Shown: one piece after another, positions 51,815-58,806 of the stretch
How positions within the stretch are numbered: position 1 is the first letter of the stretch
How the letters are laid out: every line of letters starts with the position of its first letter
NCBI GenBank assembly: GCA_029204225.1
Contig: MU831573.1
Coordinates: 98,005 to 162,004 of the forward strand
DNA from: Diphasiastrum complanatum
Lineage: Eukaryota > Streptophyta > Lycopodiopsida > Lycopodiales > Lycopodiaceae
Direction: 5' to 3'
DNA length: 64,000 nt
Notes under the pieces: model-generated
Databases searched by the model: none
The model's input: only the letters and a program-made list of their open reading frames with translations
Told to the model about the DNA's origin: nothing
Position numbers and translations under genes: made by a program

Positions 51815-54800
51815 GTTTTAGTAGAACAATTGATTTTCTTGTAATTAGCTAATAGTTAAAATAGTTTTCTTTTGCTGATTCTCCCGGCAAGTGTTGCAAT
51901 AATCCAGTGTTTTTTTGGTGGCCACTAAAGGTTAAACACGTTTCGTTTGTACAAAATTCTGTAATGTTCTATACATGCAGAACAAAATGCTCTATTCCAA
52001 AAAGTAGGAAACAAGATTTATGATCAATTGTAGTTTTCTTAGAGAAAAAAAAGCCTACTTGACTATGAACACAAAAGAATGTTTCCTTGATCGTGACAAT
52101 CAGTATTAAATTGATATTTGTCTTGTAAAGCTTGATCAAAGTATGGGGTGCATTAGTTCCCACCTACGTATGGTCCATTGGATGTGGATGAAGGATAGAA
52201 AGAAGTTTTACTGCATTGTCTTTAGATCAAATAAAGATGTTTTGAAGTATACTTACATGCTTTTTGTAATGTTCATTCTTATTGGCTCTCTACCATCTAG
52301 GTTGGTGCATTGGCCCAAAATGGGGTGTTGCGAGGAGTCGAGCATGTTATTTTTCTTTCCCAAGTATGTATGTTAATTTTTTTGCTAACACTTCTCACTT
52401 CATAGTTTTTTCATGTAGCACTTGGAAAATACATGCTTTGAAGATTATTTCAGAGTGTAATTGCCTTCCAAAATTAAAGTTTTGAAAGATTCATATTTAT
52501 TTGCATAATCTTCAGGGAGAAACAATATCAAGTGTAAAAGTAGGGATATGACACAAACACCTTTTGTGCACATATTAACGTCAACATTCAAAACTGCAAA
52601 GGAGGAGAATCCAAGAATCACGAAGATTAGACTTTGCTGTAAACTTTTCCAGGGCTAGACTGTGACCAACTGCCGGTGATATTGTGGATTTTATAGAAAG
52701 AAATTTTATTGGTGTTTATATATTCTAAAATGATGACTTTATTTGCAGTATGACCTTAAATGTATGTTCTAGTTTATGCACTTGCTTGAAAGTACACTTA
52801 AGCAGTGCATTTGTTTTTCAATGCAGATCTTCTTGCTAGTTATCTTTGAACACATTATCAACTACACTTACTACCTTACATGTTAATGTAAACCTGTTAA
52901 AATTGCATATGCTGGTAGATATCATTATATTGAGTCATTTATTTTTGGAACATTGTCTTGCATATTCTAACTGCATCACTGCTTAATTTCATGGTGATAT
53001 CCAATGACTTTATGGATCTTTATTGTATTTTGTTCATGTGCATGCGTGGTTCTAGTTTTTAGCAGTAGACATAGGCAACCTTCAAAACACTTCCTACATC
53101 AAAACCTTGTCACACTCCACAATTTTTGGGTGGCCAACTTGTTTTGGTCATGGTTAAAGTTTGCACTCTGTGGATAGTTTCACTTCAAACTCTAATTATT
53201 GACCATGAAGTATACGCCTGACTCGGCCTGAGTGTACGTTTACATTATAAACATGTACATTATAAATGTGTAACTTTTCACTTCTCTTGTAACTCCTCTT
53301 GTAAATTTTAGTGAAGATCTAGAAGATAGATTTATAGGTCAAACATAGAATTAGATCATGCAAAATCAGGAATTCAATGTATAGGCCAAAAAACGTTTTA
53401 CATAGGCCCCATGAATCTTTTTACTAAAGATAGTAAGGCCTACATTGAACTAGTACCTTAGAGCCTACACTGAGATACCTCATGATTGACCACTTGTTGA
53501 CTAGTAGGGGTAGGTGTGGTTGGTGAGTAGTGTTAGAAATGAATGATTATTTTACCCCAAATGTTACTAGGCCATGCCTACGAGCTAGTTTAGGGGCCTA
53601 TGTTCTACTTATGATAGATATAGTTCTATGCATATAGTAGGGCACTATAGGACTATAATAGGACTTAAGAGTTTGGTTTAGTAATTAGCATGAACAGTTA
53701 CCTAGTTTAGGAACTAGATTTAGGAATATGCTTTATGCTTTATCTTTAGCTTTCACCTAAGTTAGAACTTGGTAAATACTATATAAAGAGGATCTGCAAC
53801 CTCCTCCATATCCAATTATAGCGAGTCTCAGTTTATGTGTGACAGCTAATAAGATTAGACCATTCCTTTCATGAATTATTTTTATAATTCTAATATTATA
53901 TCACAGCAAAGGTGCTTCTGATTATTTTTGATTGGAGTGTTTTTGAAGAGGGTTTTTTTATAGGAGTTGGTTTGCTAAGAAATAATAATTATTTTATTGA
54001 TCTGAAGCAGATTGATTACTTTGGTTCTATTTAAATAATAGATGCAAGGTTTTCTAAGAAGATGAATCGTCAACATTTTTGAAACCCGTAAAGATTTTTA
54101 GAATGACAAAATTTTGCAAAACCAATAGAATTTTCAGTGCATTAAAGCATATGACACCACAACGGGATTGGTCATCTACTTTTCAGCAACTAGATGATGG
54201 TTCTAATGTCAAGTTGGGAGACAATTATACTTTACGCCACCAACGGTATTGGGAAGGTACATATTCAATTACCTTCAGCAAAGGTTGGTGATATCAAGGA
54301 TGTCCTTTATGTACTTGGCATAAAGAAAAACTTGCTCTCAGTCTTTGCTATAGCAAGCAACAAATGATCGTGCAGTTTGATGAAGAACGATGTCTTATCA
54401 AGAAGAAGGACAATGAAGTGGTAGCTGAAAGGGTTCTCACAGGAAGATTATAAAAACTTCAGGCCCAAGTGGTAAGTCAATTGTTGATATCGAAGTGACG
54501 AGTAAGTTATGGCACGAGAGGTTTGGACATTTAAATTATATTAGTCTACAAGTTTTGAGGAACTTTAATATGGTTACAGGTTTCCCTCAAGTTATTTCAC
54601 ATCACAAGTTTGTGAAGGCTGTGTCTTTGGAAAACATCATAGGCAGAAATTTTCTTCTAGTACAACTAGAATAGGAAATGCTCTCGAACTTGTTCATACA
54701 GATTTGTGTGGTCCTATGAAAACACAGTCTCATGGTGGAGCAAGCTATTTTATGGTGTTTGTGTATGATTATTCTAGAAAGGTATGGGTATACTTTCTCA

Positions 54801-57800
54801 AGAATAAGAGCGAGGGATCCAGAAGCTTTACGTGGTTTAGGGCATAGGTGGAAAGGAAACAGATTGATAGGTAAAGATACTCCGTTCAGATAAAGGGGGA
54901 CAATATCTTTCTATAGAAGTTCAAATGTTCTGCAAGCACAATGGTATAAAGAGACAATCTGCAAGTACAAAAATGCCTCAACAAAATGGAGTTGCAAAAA
55001 GAAAAAACCGTTCTATTGTGAAAGTTGCTAGGAGCATTCTTAAAAATAAGAATCTTTCAGATTCATTTTGGGGTGAGGTACTTAAAACAAGGATTTATCT
55101 TTTGAATAGAAATCCTACTAAAGTGGTAGAGAATCGAACATCAGAAGAAGCTTATACAAGTAAAAAATCTAGTGTATGTCATTTGATGAGTGTTTGGGAC
55201 CTAGATTCTAGACCATGAACTATAGTCTATATCTACATCCTCCTAGTCCTCTTGGGGGAAGTGGCCTTGTAGCCTCTCACTCATCATCGTCGTCATCACC
55301 GTCATCATCATCATCCCCACCCTATGAGGCCTCAAAAGACGGAGATCCCTCACTCTCCTCAGTCTACTTGGTAGAGCTACTGAAGCTACTCTCTGATTGA
55401 AAATTCAAGAGGTAACTTAGATAGTAAATAGCAAGAAGTACAATCCTCCTCCTGTGACCTAGGAGGTCAATCATGAACCTTGGTGATGTCGATCTCATTA
55501 GGGTTCACCTAAAGTTTAAACAATTAGAATATTCATGACTCGTCACTCGTGACTCATGTTACATGTGACACAAATTCAGAAATTACATAATACAAATGGT
55601 TCATGAATCTTAGACTAGTCAAGACTTAACACTCAACTTTGAGCTTTCAACTATCAAAAATCAAGATTCATCATTCAAGTGACAAGTTTCAACACTAGGC
55701 ACTCAAGTTCAAGTTCAAGTAGTTCAAGTTCAAACCTACACTAGCCTCTCTAACTGATCTGTAGAGAGCCTATTTCTCTTCTTGGTGTGTATGAGAGAGT
55801 AGATGCTCCAGTTCCTCTCACAAGCTGCTATAGTGCAGTCTTGTGAGAGGACTCTCAATGCCATGTTTAGTAGCCTAACAAGCTCATCCTTTTGAAACAA
55901 GTTTCATTTCTGGACTTTCCCTGAAAAAGGGTATCAAGGACTACTGCATCTCTATGAAAAGGCATTTCTGTTGAGTGCAAGTGAAGATTGTGTTGGAGAC
56001 GTGTCACGACAGCTATTGGCCCACTAAGTACATCCTTTGGAATTCAAAGTTCTAATATTGATATGCTTGTATGTTGACTTGCTTTTTCCGTCCTTCCTTG
56101 CTTTGAAAAAAAACTGATGAAGGAAAGGGTCAAGAAGTCACAGACCTGCAATTTCTTTCTTTAGGAAAAGGGAATATTGCCAATGAAACAGCAAACCTAG
56201 TTCTATGTAAGTTCTGATGGCAAACCAATGATGATCCCAAAATTATTTGAAGTCATGCTTTGGCACCTGTTAAACGGGAAGAATATAGAAACAAGAAATA
56301 AATCACATGGTATTGTTGGGATTCGGTTACGAGAAAAGTTTGAGCCAATGAATACCAACTTATGAATCGATTGCTATTGTTTATGATTCGCTACCTGGTC
56401 CAGAGCCAAAATGGGTGGATCCCATAAATATCAATCAGGGGCCTTTCCCTAAGGAAGTGGTCAAACTCTAACTCATGGCTTTCCATGTAAGTTTGGGCTG
56501 CATGGATCATTAATGAATGGCACACCATAATATGACATTTTCCAAGAAAACACTTCCAATCTCTATTCTTCTATAGTAATGCAGAGGGTGTTGCAGAGAA
56601 AGATCGAAGTAACATACAACAATCCTTTTGCAAATATTTCCTTTGAAAAGACTAATGCTCAAGGAATAAAAGCGTCTACCATGAAATGTTGGGAAAAAGT
56701 GTCTCATTGTAGTCCTTGATATGATGTTACAACTGCCAATTCTAGGATGGTCTGTCATGAGTAAATCTTTGCATGCCTATCTGAAATCAACACTGTTCTT
56801 ACCAAATGCATAATCTTTGCACTTTGTAATGCTTGCCATATTGTGTAATTGCTTTCAATCACTGGATCATTTTTGCAAATACTTTCTTAAAGAGAATTAT
56901 AAGCAATGTGACATATCCATGTTGTATTTTGTCTTTTATAGATTATGAAAGTCAGTTCTCCTGATGATCCAAAGCAGTCCATCCACCAAAGCAAATGCAT
57001 TGAATAATCTAGACTATGATGTGTACTGAATTCCACTAATCTTTTCTGTGGCAACGAACGGACAAGCAATACCTTAAACTCCAATATGATGAACTGTACT
57101 CCAGATCGCCATCATTTGGCATGCAAGATTGTAACAGAAATCGTCACGATGACAGCAATTTAACTTCGGTTTTGCAGTTAGTTGTGTTAAGAAATGAAAA
57201 GGGTATAGGTTCAATTTTGGCTGCCAGAGCACGAAAGCAAGCTGAAGAAGATGAAGCTGCTGTTGCAAATTTTGGTGTCCCCACCACCATCATCAGAACT
57301 GGAAGGTTGCAAGATGAACCTGGTGGTCGTCTTGGTTTTGCATTTGCACAGGTAGGGATGATGGGAAGTGGGCACATTTTCTGTTCAAGAAATGAAGAAT
57401 TTGTGCTTTCTTGTGCTCAATTATTTGGGGTTCTGCATGATTTTCTTCCTAAACAGGTGTTCTGAATGCCTAGCTCCTTTCTTTGTTTCAGGGTAGCACA
57501 TTATGGGGTACCTTAAGCCGAGAGGATACGGCTACCGTGTGTGTCAAAGCCCTTGATGTCCCTCCTCAGCAGTCACTGATTTTTGAGGTCATGTATATAT
57601 GTTTTCTTGTTTTTGTTTGATGTCATGTGCCAAACCCAATCAAATAGCATTAATAATGAAATTAAAGCCACCATCACGAGAAAGACATAGCATTTATGTT
57701 GGTTAGTCATAAAACACAAATCACAAATATAGCTCCATGGAATAAATCAAAACAAAAGGGGGATGAATTTTATGTGGATTGGGCACATGAGACCTAGCAA

Positions 57801-58806
57801 GCCCTATTCCCAAGGCTCACACTCACAAAGAGGAAGCTGAGCTCTCACATTTCCAAATGAGCCAAAAGATCCCAAAAGTGATGTCTCTTGCCTACTTATA
57901 GACAATGCCCCTAACTTAATCAAATATAACTATCTTGAAGGATAGTTAGCCCTTGTTAAGCTTTATTAAGAGTACTTTGGGCCCTTGTTGGTCTAGTATC
58001 CTCATTTAAGTATTTTGAAGGGGTTAAAGAGGGAACCCCCTTATTCTTAAGGCTAATAGCTCCTTTTAGGCCTAAGAAAGCTTACACTGGATATTATAAT
58101 GCATTTCTAAGCAGTGATGTATTGACAGTACATGACATTCTTGTGATCAAGCGTTTGTGAGTAGATGTTGCATGGTAAGAGTGACATGACGCTATCTTGT
58201 TGTAGGACTCTTGCTTTAGGCAAGGTACGCCTTGGGCAATCATCAATAACCTTCGCCTTGAACAACTTCAATATCAAGTCCATAAATTATCGATGATGGA
58301 TTTCCTCTTGGATAATTGAGACCAGGTGGTGCCGGTCGATTGTGTCATAGCACTTTCTAATATCTAATTCAAGTAACCATGGAACTTCCATCTGAGTGTT
58401 TTTGATCTCCTCGAGCTTAGTTTTCAAGTAAATGCCAATTAAATCCTTGAGCCATGCTTAAGTCTGATAACAATCTTCCTCACCAGTTATTATGAGATGT
58501 ACCTGCACAGCCCTTTATCTGCTTGCTTTGTAAACCCAAAATCTGCTGACTTTAGACTCACAGTAGTCCACAGAAATCACCTTAAGTGTTGCATTAAACC
58601 CTCATAAGACTCTTTTCTCCAAAATTCATCAAAAATGGCTACTGTTGTACCATTCTAGACTTCTTAGATCCAAAATTAGAGAAAAGGTTGATCATAGCTC
58701 TGAATTTTTTTTGCATTGCTTTCATCAGGTTGTCAATGGAAGTGACACTGTTTCAGATTGGGAAGATGTCTTCAGCTCGTTTGAAGAAGGCGTTGGTATG
58801 TCATGA
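22991..58806 (+). CDS. Chloroplast NAD(P)-binding Rossmann-fold protein, nine exons over 35.8 kb
   Basis: Exons: 22991-23198, 23438-23527, 29289-29362, 30283-30378, 38081-38161, 52301-52363, 57178-57351, 57492-57587, 58729-58806. They join to 960 bases, 319 aa plus stop, with no internal stop. All introns are GT..AG; the first two are phase 1 and the rest phase 0. The Ser-rich start (MAAASSSSSFPFSS) looks like a plastid transit peptide. The mature part has GGPKLRKWYGA, a Rossmann opening strand (DAVLVTDADTETGQ, a variant of the TGxxGxxG loop), VRVLVKDAKFAISAFGSYIE, VEHVIFLSQ, VPTTIIRTGRLQDEPGG and LSREDTATVCVKAL. From memory this order matches the plant SDR-like family that includes Arabidopsis At1g72640/At4g31530, also near 320 aa. 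The substrate is unknown. Introns 2, 4, 5 and 6 (5.8, 7.7, 14.1 and 4.8 kb) are filled largely by transposons. Whether the gene is still spliced correctly cannot be seen from DNA. Confidence 0.88.
23438..23527 (+). CDS. Exon 2 of the Rossmann-fold gene
   Basis: Acceptor CCTGCAG, donor GCTG|GTAAGT. Encodes GGPKLRKWYGAQEQLVRDGG and the acidic stretch after it. Phase 1 in and out. Confidence 0.88.
24370..24490 (-). pseudogene. hAT transposase dimerisation-region relic (intron 2)
   Basis: On the minus strand, split over frames, is a C-x-RNWST ... LIHTK-RRNML pattern resembling the CERNWS..S.IHTKKRNRL signature of hAT C-terminal dimerisation domains. It is frameshifted and short. The 55.7-kb relic is a clearer copy of the same motif. 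Confidence 0.45.
25297..25740 (+). pseudogene. Ty1/copia integrase relic (intron 2)
   Basis: Encodes a degraded catalytic-Glu helix region (AYNKERNGRAKWKNRTLLEM, then ARAMIHMKK), normally PxxNGxxERKNRT. Then come a frameshifted KRSKLGSKSNECIFFG and AYRLFNPMT, the integrase C-terminus and linker. In sense orientation to the host gene. No LTR identified. Confidence 0.8.
26844..27392. mobile_element. 549-bp hAT-type MITE with 8-bp target duplication (intron 2)
   Basis: Terminal inverted repeats start CATAGTTGCA at 26844 and end TGCAACTATG at 27392, with looser inverted similarity inward (AACGC/GCGTT-rich). They are flanked by identical 8-bp direct repeats GTTAAAAC at 26836-26843 and 27393-27400. 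An 8-bp duplication and a CA..TG terminus fit hAT elements. No coding capacity. Contains A-runs at about 26920 and 27310. Confidence 0.85.
27797..28680 (+). repeat. Direct duplication of about 220-270 bp, 610 bp apart (intron 2)
   Basis: AATGTAGAATAATCAYAGTC begins both copies (about 27799 and 28408). Both continue through GAGGGACCTCCTTGG, CCAACTTATGG and ACACCTTCCAYTGCAYGAAT to GGCACATGAGYTGGCCTTGT. The second copy has about 50 bases inserted. Could be a partial tandem duplication or remains of LTRs. No terminal signals seen. Confidence 0.7.
29289..29362 (+). CDS. Exon 3 of the Rossmann-fold gene
   Basis: Acceptor TTGTTCAG, donor GGTCAG|GTGCCC. Encodes the first beta strand and nucleotide-binding loop (DAVLVTDADTETGQ). 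Confidence 0.85.
30283..30378 (+). CDS. Exon 4 of the Rossmann-fold gene
   Basis: Acceptor TCGTGCAG, donor ATTGAG|GTATTA, exactly 32 codons. Encodes LIVLSLILKRVRVRVLVKD and the AFGSYIE end. Confidence 0.85.
31229..31440. repeat. Diverged tandem duplication, about 125 bp (intron 4)
   Basis: AACTTGGMYRCTTGTTTTGYG, GGACTA, GTAGCRRTATAGGTGGTGGR and TGGAT recur in order in two copies beginning near 31234 and 31357. No coding content. Confidence 0.55.
31902..32638 (-). mobile_element. 3' LTR of the intron-4 copia element
   Basis: On the element's strand it begins TGTCAGAAATAATGAACTCC, directly after the polypurine tract AAGAGGGAG, and ends TTCGCGACA. TG..CA termini are intact. Confidence 0.9.
32639..34053 (-). 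pseudogene. Copia RT and RNase H (intron 4)
   Basis: RT shows QRCIYGLKQASQAWYKKLDS and, where the catalytic YVDD should be, IFVD followed by a substitution and a frame break (33590-33600). Then ATKCLGLEI, SQSEYAKKVL and IGSLMYLTICTRPDLAFSV. RNase H/C-terminus (32933-32571) shows MDSHSAIYLSQDPVFHSKTK and MIADLLMKPL. Split over several frames by stops and indels. Confidence 0.85.
34054..35817 (-). pseudogene. Copia zinc knuckle, protease and integrase (intron 4)
   Basis: From the right: zinc knuckle CMYCKKKGHSAYDC (CX2CX4HX4C), retropepsin VVIDSGATSHITC, GAG-pre-integrase, and integrase zinc finger (HRRMYHLNM...CEACQKGK). The catalytic core follows: LVHSDVCGPM (first Asp) and VRFDNGGEYKSKEF (second Asp). 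A stop near 34812 separates the next part, MMAQARLPSQLWAEAI...NRSTTTALENKTPYEMWTGR. The catalytic residues are otherwise preserved. Confidence 0.9.
35640..36566 (-). pseudogene. Copia gag (intron 4)
   Basis: Starts at the ATG at 36566 (MATTI, then an in-frame TAG replacing a probable CAG), then LDGANYRIWKFKIKTLL, typical of copia gag. A second TAG occurs at about 36241 before LQSIRWDGNQ. The rest (DQHVEKIRMIFAQL, AISLVIDERLM) is open to the zinc-knuckle region, where the frame shifts near 35880. Both stops look like C-to-T changes. Confidence 0.85.
36618..36630 (-). promoter_or_regulatory. Primer-binding site of the intron-4 copia element
   Basis: Minus strand reads TGGTATTAGAGCC, one base off the initiator-Met tRNA complement TGGTATCAGAGCC. 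It directly abuts the LTR end CGCAACA. Confidence 0.9.
36631..37350 (-). mobile_element. 5' LTR of the intron-4 copia element, outer tip missing
   Basis: Matches the 3' LTR throughout, but its outer end stops at AACTCC (37350). The first 14 or so bases of the 3' LTR (TGTCAGAAATAATG) are absent and the sequence passes straight into the CATAA target duplication. Confidence 0.85.
38081..38161 (+). CDS. Exon 5 of the Rossmann-fold gene
   Basis: Acceptor ATCTAAAAG, donor GCAAAG|GTGCAT, exactly 27 codons. Encodes PIVGDVADKASVVKALRGVR and AIICPAK, the expected GD.....L..A..GV pattern. Confidence 0.85.
39516..40850 (+). mobile_element. TRIM-like element: two 600-bp LTRs and 130 bp between (intron 5)
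   Basis: LTR1 39516-40115 and LTR2 40246-40850 both start TGTGAAAAATATCAACTAGT and end CTACATTGTTAATGAT. Each has a TATAAATA box (39813 and 40551). Only 130 bp lie between them, ending in a polypurine tract GAAGAGGGAG before LTR2. No initiator-Met primer-binding site is visible after LTR1 and no coding capacity remains. Target duplications are at best imperfect (TTAGA/CTAGA). Either a TRIM or an internally deleted copia element. Confidence 0.85.
40990..41250 (+). pseudogene. Ty1/copia RT/RNase H relic (intron 5)
   Basis: Encodes LMYAMQCTRLDLADTISSLI, QFMSEP, a stop, HWKALKRVLKYI and later GFIDFGWRGAVDSRD: the end of copia RT and the start of RNase H. Sense to the host gene. The TRIM-like element lies directly upstream and may have inserted into it. 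Confidence 0.8.
41750..42100 (-). mobile_element. 3' LTR of gypsy element F (351 bp)
   Basis: On the element's strand it begins GAGTTATGGACTTGG after the polypurine tract CTGCAGGGGA and ends GCTTGTAAC. Termini are not the usual TG..CA, yet the boundary is supported by the TTATA duplications and the polypurine tract. Confidence 0.88.
42430..43310 (-). pseudogene. Integrase and C-terminal part of gypsy F
   Basis: AGLLQSWPIPHRQWTDISMD FI is the start of the catalytic core (first Asp). LSDRDSTFWTELMRIL carries the second Asp. The sequence then jumps to STGVSPFLLAHGYAPLLPRV, so the section with the third acidic residue is deleted. A later VLFLVQWDGRPLEEAT resembles a degenerate chromodomain-like C-terminus. 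Stops and frameshifts are frequent, and the zinc-binding N-terminus is missing because of the adjoining hAT-derived piece. Confidence 0.8.
43318..44380 (-). mobile_element. hAT transposon fragment inside gypsy F
   Basis: The right edge (44380) reads on the minus strand CAGGGGTGCGTCC, with GTCC/CGTCCCC motifs just inside, typical of a hAT terminal inverted repeat. At the left end is a coding piece (HPLWRNEEQYTYRELRDGWN, then LLDELLIFRKE) that recalls the region before the hAT dimerisation domain. Between them lie A-rich and G-rich tracts (an unbroken G run of about 12 near 44225). The left inverted repeat and an 8-bp duplication were not found, so it is truncated or the flank is deleted. It splits RNase H from integrase. 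Confidence 0.55.
44390..45947 (-). pseudogene. Protease, RT and RNase H of gypsy F
   Basis: Protease near 45880-45800 has ALVDTGSTHSFISS. RT (45360-44779) is remarkably intact: GLIVPSHRPFGAPVLLVAKK, LCIDYRALNKLTIRNQYPIP, FSKIDLRSGYYQIR, LPFGVQNGPPTFQNAMN and the catalytic LVYIDDILVFS with both Asp residues. RNase H starts ASAIGLGTLL and breaks off after SYEQRYSIPKE at the hAT junction. Frame changes occur between protease and RT and inside RNase H. Confidence 0.9.
45962..47162 (-). pseudogene. Gag and protease start of gypsy E
   Basis: Probable start MEEDRVDIPLSPP at 47162, with a frame break near 47090. The open part (47146-45962) has a gypsy gag core (DIVDQWLHKWEEYFDLKR, WWRKLLKSNQAPSTWIEFKQ, AFRAQFTPP, YAEMYREILIKIPE). 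A zinc-knuckle-like CFFCLGKHLFKDC has only three residues between the second Cys and His, one fewer than the consensus four. A retropepsin motif LVLFDTGSSHNIIN follows, and the frame ends 14 codons later at the truncation. Confidence 0.85.
48080..48140 (-). repeat. 21-bp repeat, three copies, running into the primer-binding site of E
   Basis: TTCTCTCTCTAGAACGAGG occurs three times in a row. The last copy runs directly into GCTCTGATACCA, the complement of the primer-binding site. Confidence 0.85.
48140..48151 (-). promoter_or_regulatory. Primer-binding site of gypsy E
   Basis: Minus strand TGGTATCAGAGC, two bases from the CA end of the 5' LTR (TGTGACA). Confidence 0.88.
48154..48600 (-). mobile_element. 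5' LTR of gypsy E (447 bp)
   Basis: On its strand it begins TGGCACAGCCGGTCACC at 48600 and ends GGCCTGTGACA at 48154. TG..CA termini. GC-richer than its surroundings. The right border is where F's gag reading frame (VQLRLYHDL) is interrupted. Confidence 0.75.
48601..49499 (-). pseudogene. Gag of gypsy F
   Basis: Starts at the ATG at 49499 (MATSSSKDPPQSSLDDRFTH). A Pro/Gly/Ser-rich linker follows, then FARDFRDRIQLTTYSGLSDG, a stop near 49035, and DGRAQTWWHVYRSEP. After another stop near 48855 come RDLFRSLRHISHLTAYIDQF, LHPTELISRFIAGLRGSLQY and SLAATVRVQL. It is cut at 48600 by the LTR of element E. The zinc knuckle is missing. Confidence 0.85.
49855..50750 (-). repeat. Minisatellite in the gypsy F leader, about 11 units of 65-100 bp
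   Basis: The motif GTAGGGCRYTGGRCARY recurs at about 49859, 50011, 50090, 50188, 50268, 50347, 50428, 50508, 50574, 50642 and 50712. Two tail types occur: ACAGCCTCCA(C/A)(C/T)(A/C)AT and CAATAGCTACCAAATYTGC. In the left part they alternate as a dimer of about 160 bp; in the right part single 65-70 bp units prevail. The last unit ends at the primer-binding site. Confidence 0.9.
50751..50762 (-). promoter_or_regulatory. Primer-binding site of gypsy F
   Basis: Minus strand TGGTATCAGAGC, one base from the LTR end CTTGTAAC. Confidence 0.9.
50764..51118 (-). mobile_element. 5' LTR of gypsy F (355 bp)
   Basis: Highly similar to 41750-42100, with about 20 differences by eye including a few indels. 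Followed by the TTATA duplication. Confidence 0.9.
51400..51560 (+). repeat. G-rich low-complexity tract with poly-G run
   Basis: GAAGAAG/GGAGGAGG/GGTGGGG runs lead to an uninterrupted run of about 15 G near 51527-51541. Could form G-quadruplexes. Shadow reading frames of Gly/Arg have no meaning. Confidence 0.8.
51640..51812. repeat. (GA)n then (CT)n microsatellites, inverted
   Basis: About 45 GA repeats (51640-51727), an AAGA-rich spacer of about 30 bases, then about 27 CT repeats (51757-51811). The two arrays are complementary and could fold into a long hairpin. Located 490 bases upstream of exon 6. Confidence 0.95.
52301..52363 (+). CDS. Exon 6 of the Rossmann-fold gene (63 bp)
   Basis: Acceptor CTACCATCTAG, donor TCCCAA|GTATGT, exactly 21 codons. 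Encodes VGALAQNGVLRGVEHVIFLS plus Q, matching the conserved GVxHxxxLSQ strand. It sits between 14.1 kb and 4.8 kb of intron. Confidence 0.85.
52364..53530 (+). other. Intron 6, first part: no feature seen
   Basis: AT-rich intron sequence without recognisable repeats or coding similarity. Confidence 0.45.
53531..53900 (+). mobile_element. Possible copia 5' LTR (intron 6)
   Basis: Begins TGTTAGAAATG, has a good TATA box (ACTATATAAAGAGG, about 53778) and short direct repeats. It lies just upstream of the copia integrase relic in the same orientation. No primer-binding site or partner LTR found. Confidence 0.4.
54079..55205 (+). pseudogene. Ty1/copia protease-to-integrase relic (intron 6)
   Basis: Fragments in order: DWSSTFQQLDDGSNVKLGDN (post-protease), a decayed GAG-pre-integrase and integrase core (54500-54900), then GGQYLSIEVQMFCKHNGIKR, STKMPQQNGVAKRKNRSIVK and SFWGEVLKTRIYLLNRNPTK. 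Many stops and frameshifts. Sense to the host gene. Confidence 0.85.
55727..55860 (-). pseudogene. hAT transposase dimerisation-domain relic (intron 6)
   Basis: On the minus strand: LRVLSQDCTIAACERNWSIY, then SLIHTKKRNRLSTDQLERLV and a stop. This is the CERNWS..S.IHTKKRNRL core of hAT C-terminal dimerisation domains. Further decayed coding sequence probably lies to about 56100. Confidence 0.75.
57178..57351 (+). CDS. Exon 7 of the Rossmann-fold gene
   Basis: Acceptor CGGTTTTGCAG, donor GCACAG|GTAGGG, exactly 58 codons. Encodes ARARKQAEEDEAAV and VPTTIIRTGRLQDEPGG, the most conserved part of the family. Confidence 0.9.
57492..57587 (+). CDS. Exon 8 of the Rossmann-fold gene
   Basis: Acceptor TTTGTTTCAG, donor TTTGAG|GTCATG, 32 codons. 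Encodes GTLSREDTATVCVKALDVPP and LIFE. Confidence 0.88.
58130..58460 (-). pseudogene. Group II intron/mitochondrial-type reverse transcriptase relic (intron 8)
   Basis: Minus strand: LKTKLEEIKNTQMEVPWLLE, then LDIRKCYDTIDRHHLVSIIQ (RT motif A with its catalytic Asp), a stop (TAA at about 58288), DLILKLFKAKVIDDCPRRTL, then VLQQDSVMSLLPCNIY, a decayed form of the GVPQGSVLSPLLCNIY motif. This pattern is typical of group II intron-encoded proteins and plant mitochondrial maturase-like RTs, not LTR elements. Origin could be mitochondrial DNA moved to the nucleus or a nuclear RT family. Confidence 0.65.
58729..58806 (+). CDS. Exon 9 of the Rossmann-fold gene and stop
   Basis: Acceptor TTTCATCAG, then VVNGSDTVSDWEDVFSSFEE and a TGA at 58804-58806. 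The V(V/T)NG..VSDW end is shared with the family. Confidence 0.85.
   Translation, partial: VVNGSDTVSDWEDVFSSFEEGVGMS

Noticed and set aside
51279-51844. Gly/Arg and Glu/Arg-rich reading frames
   Set aside because: Translations of poly-G and GA/CT microsatellites.
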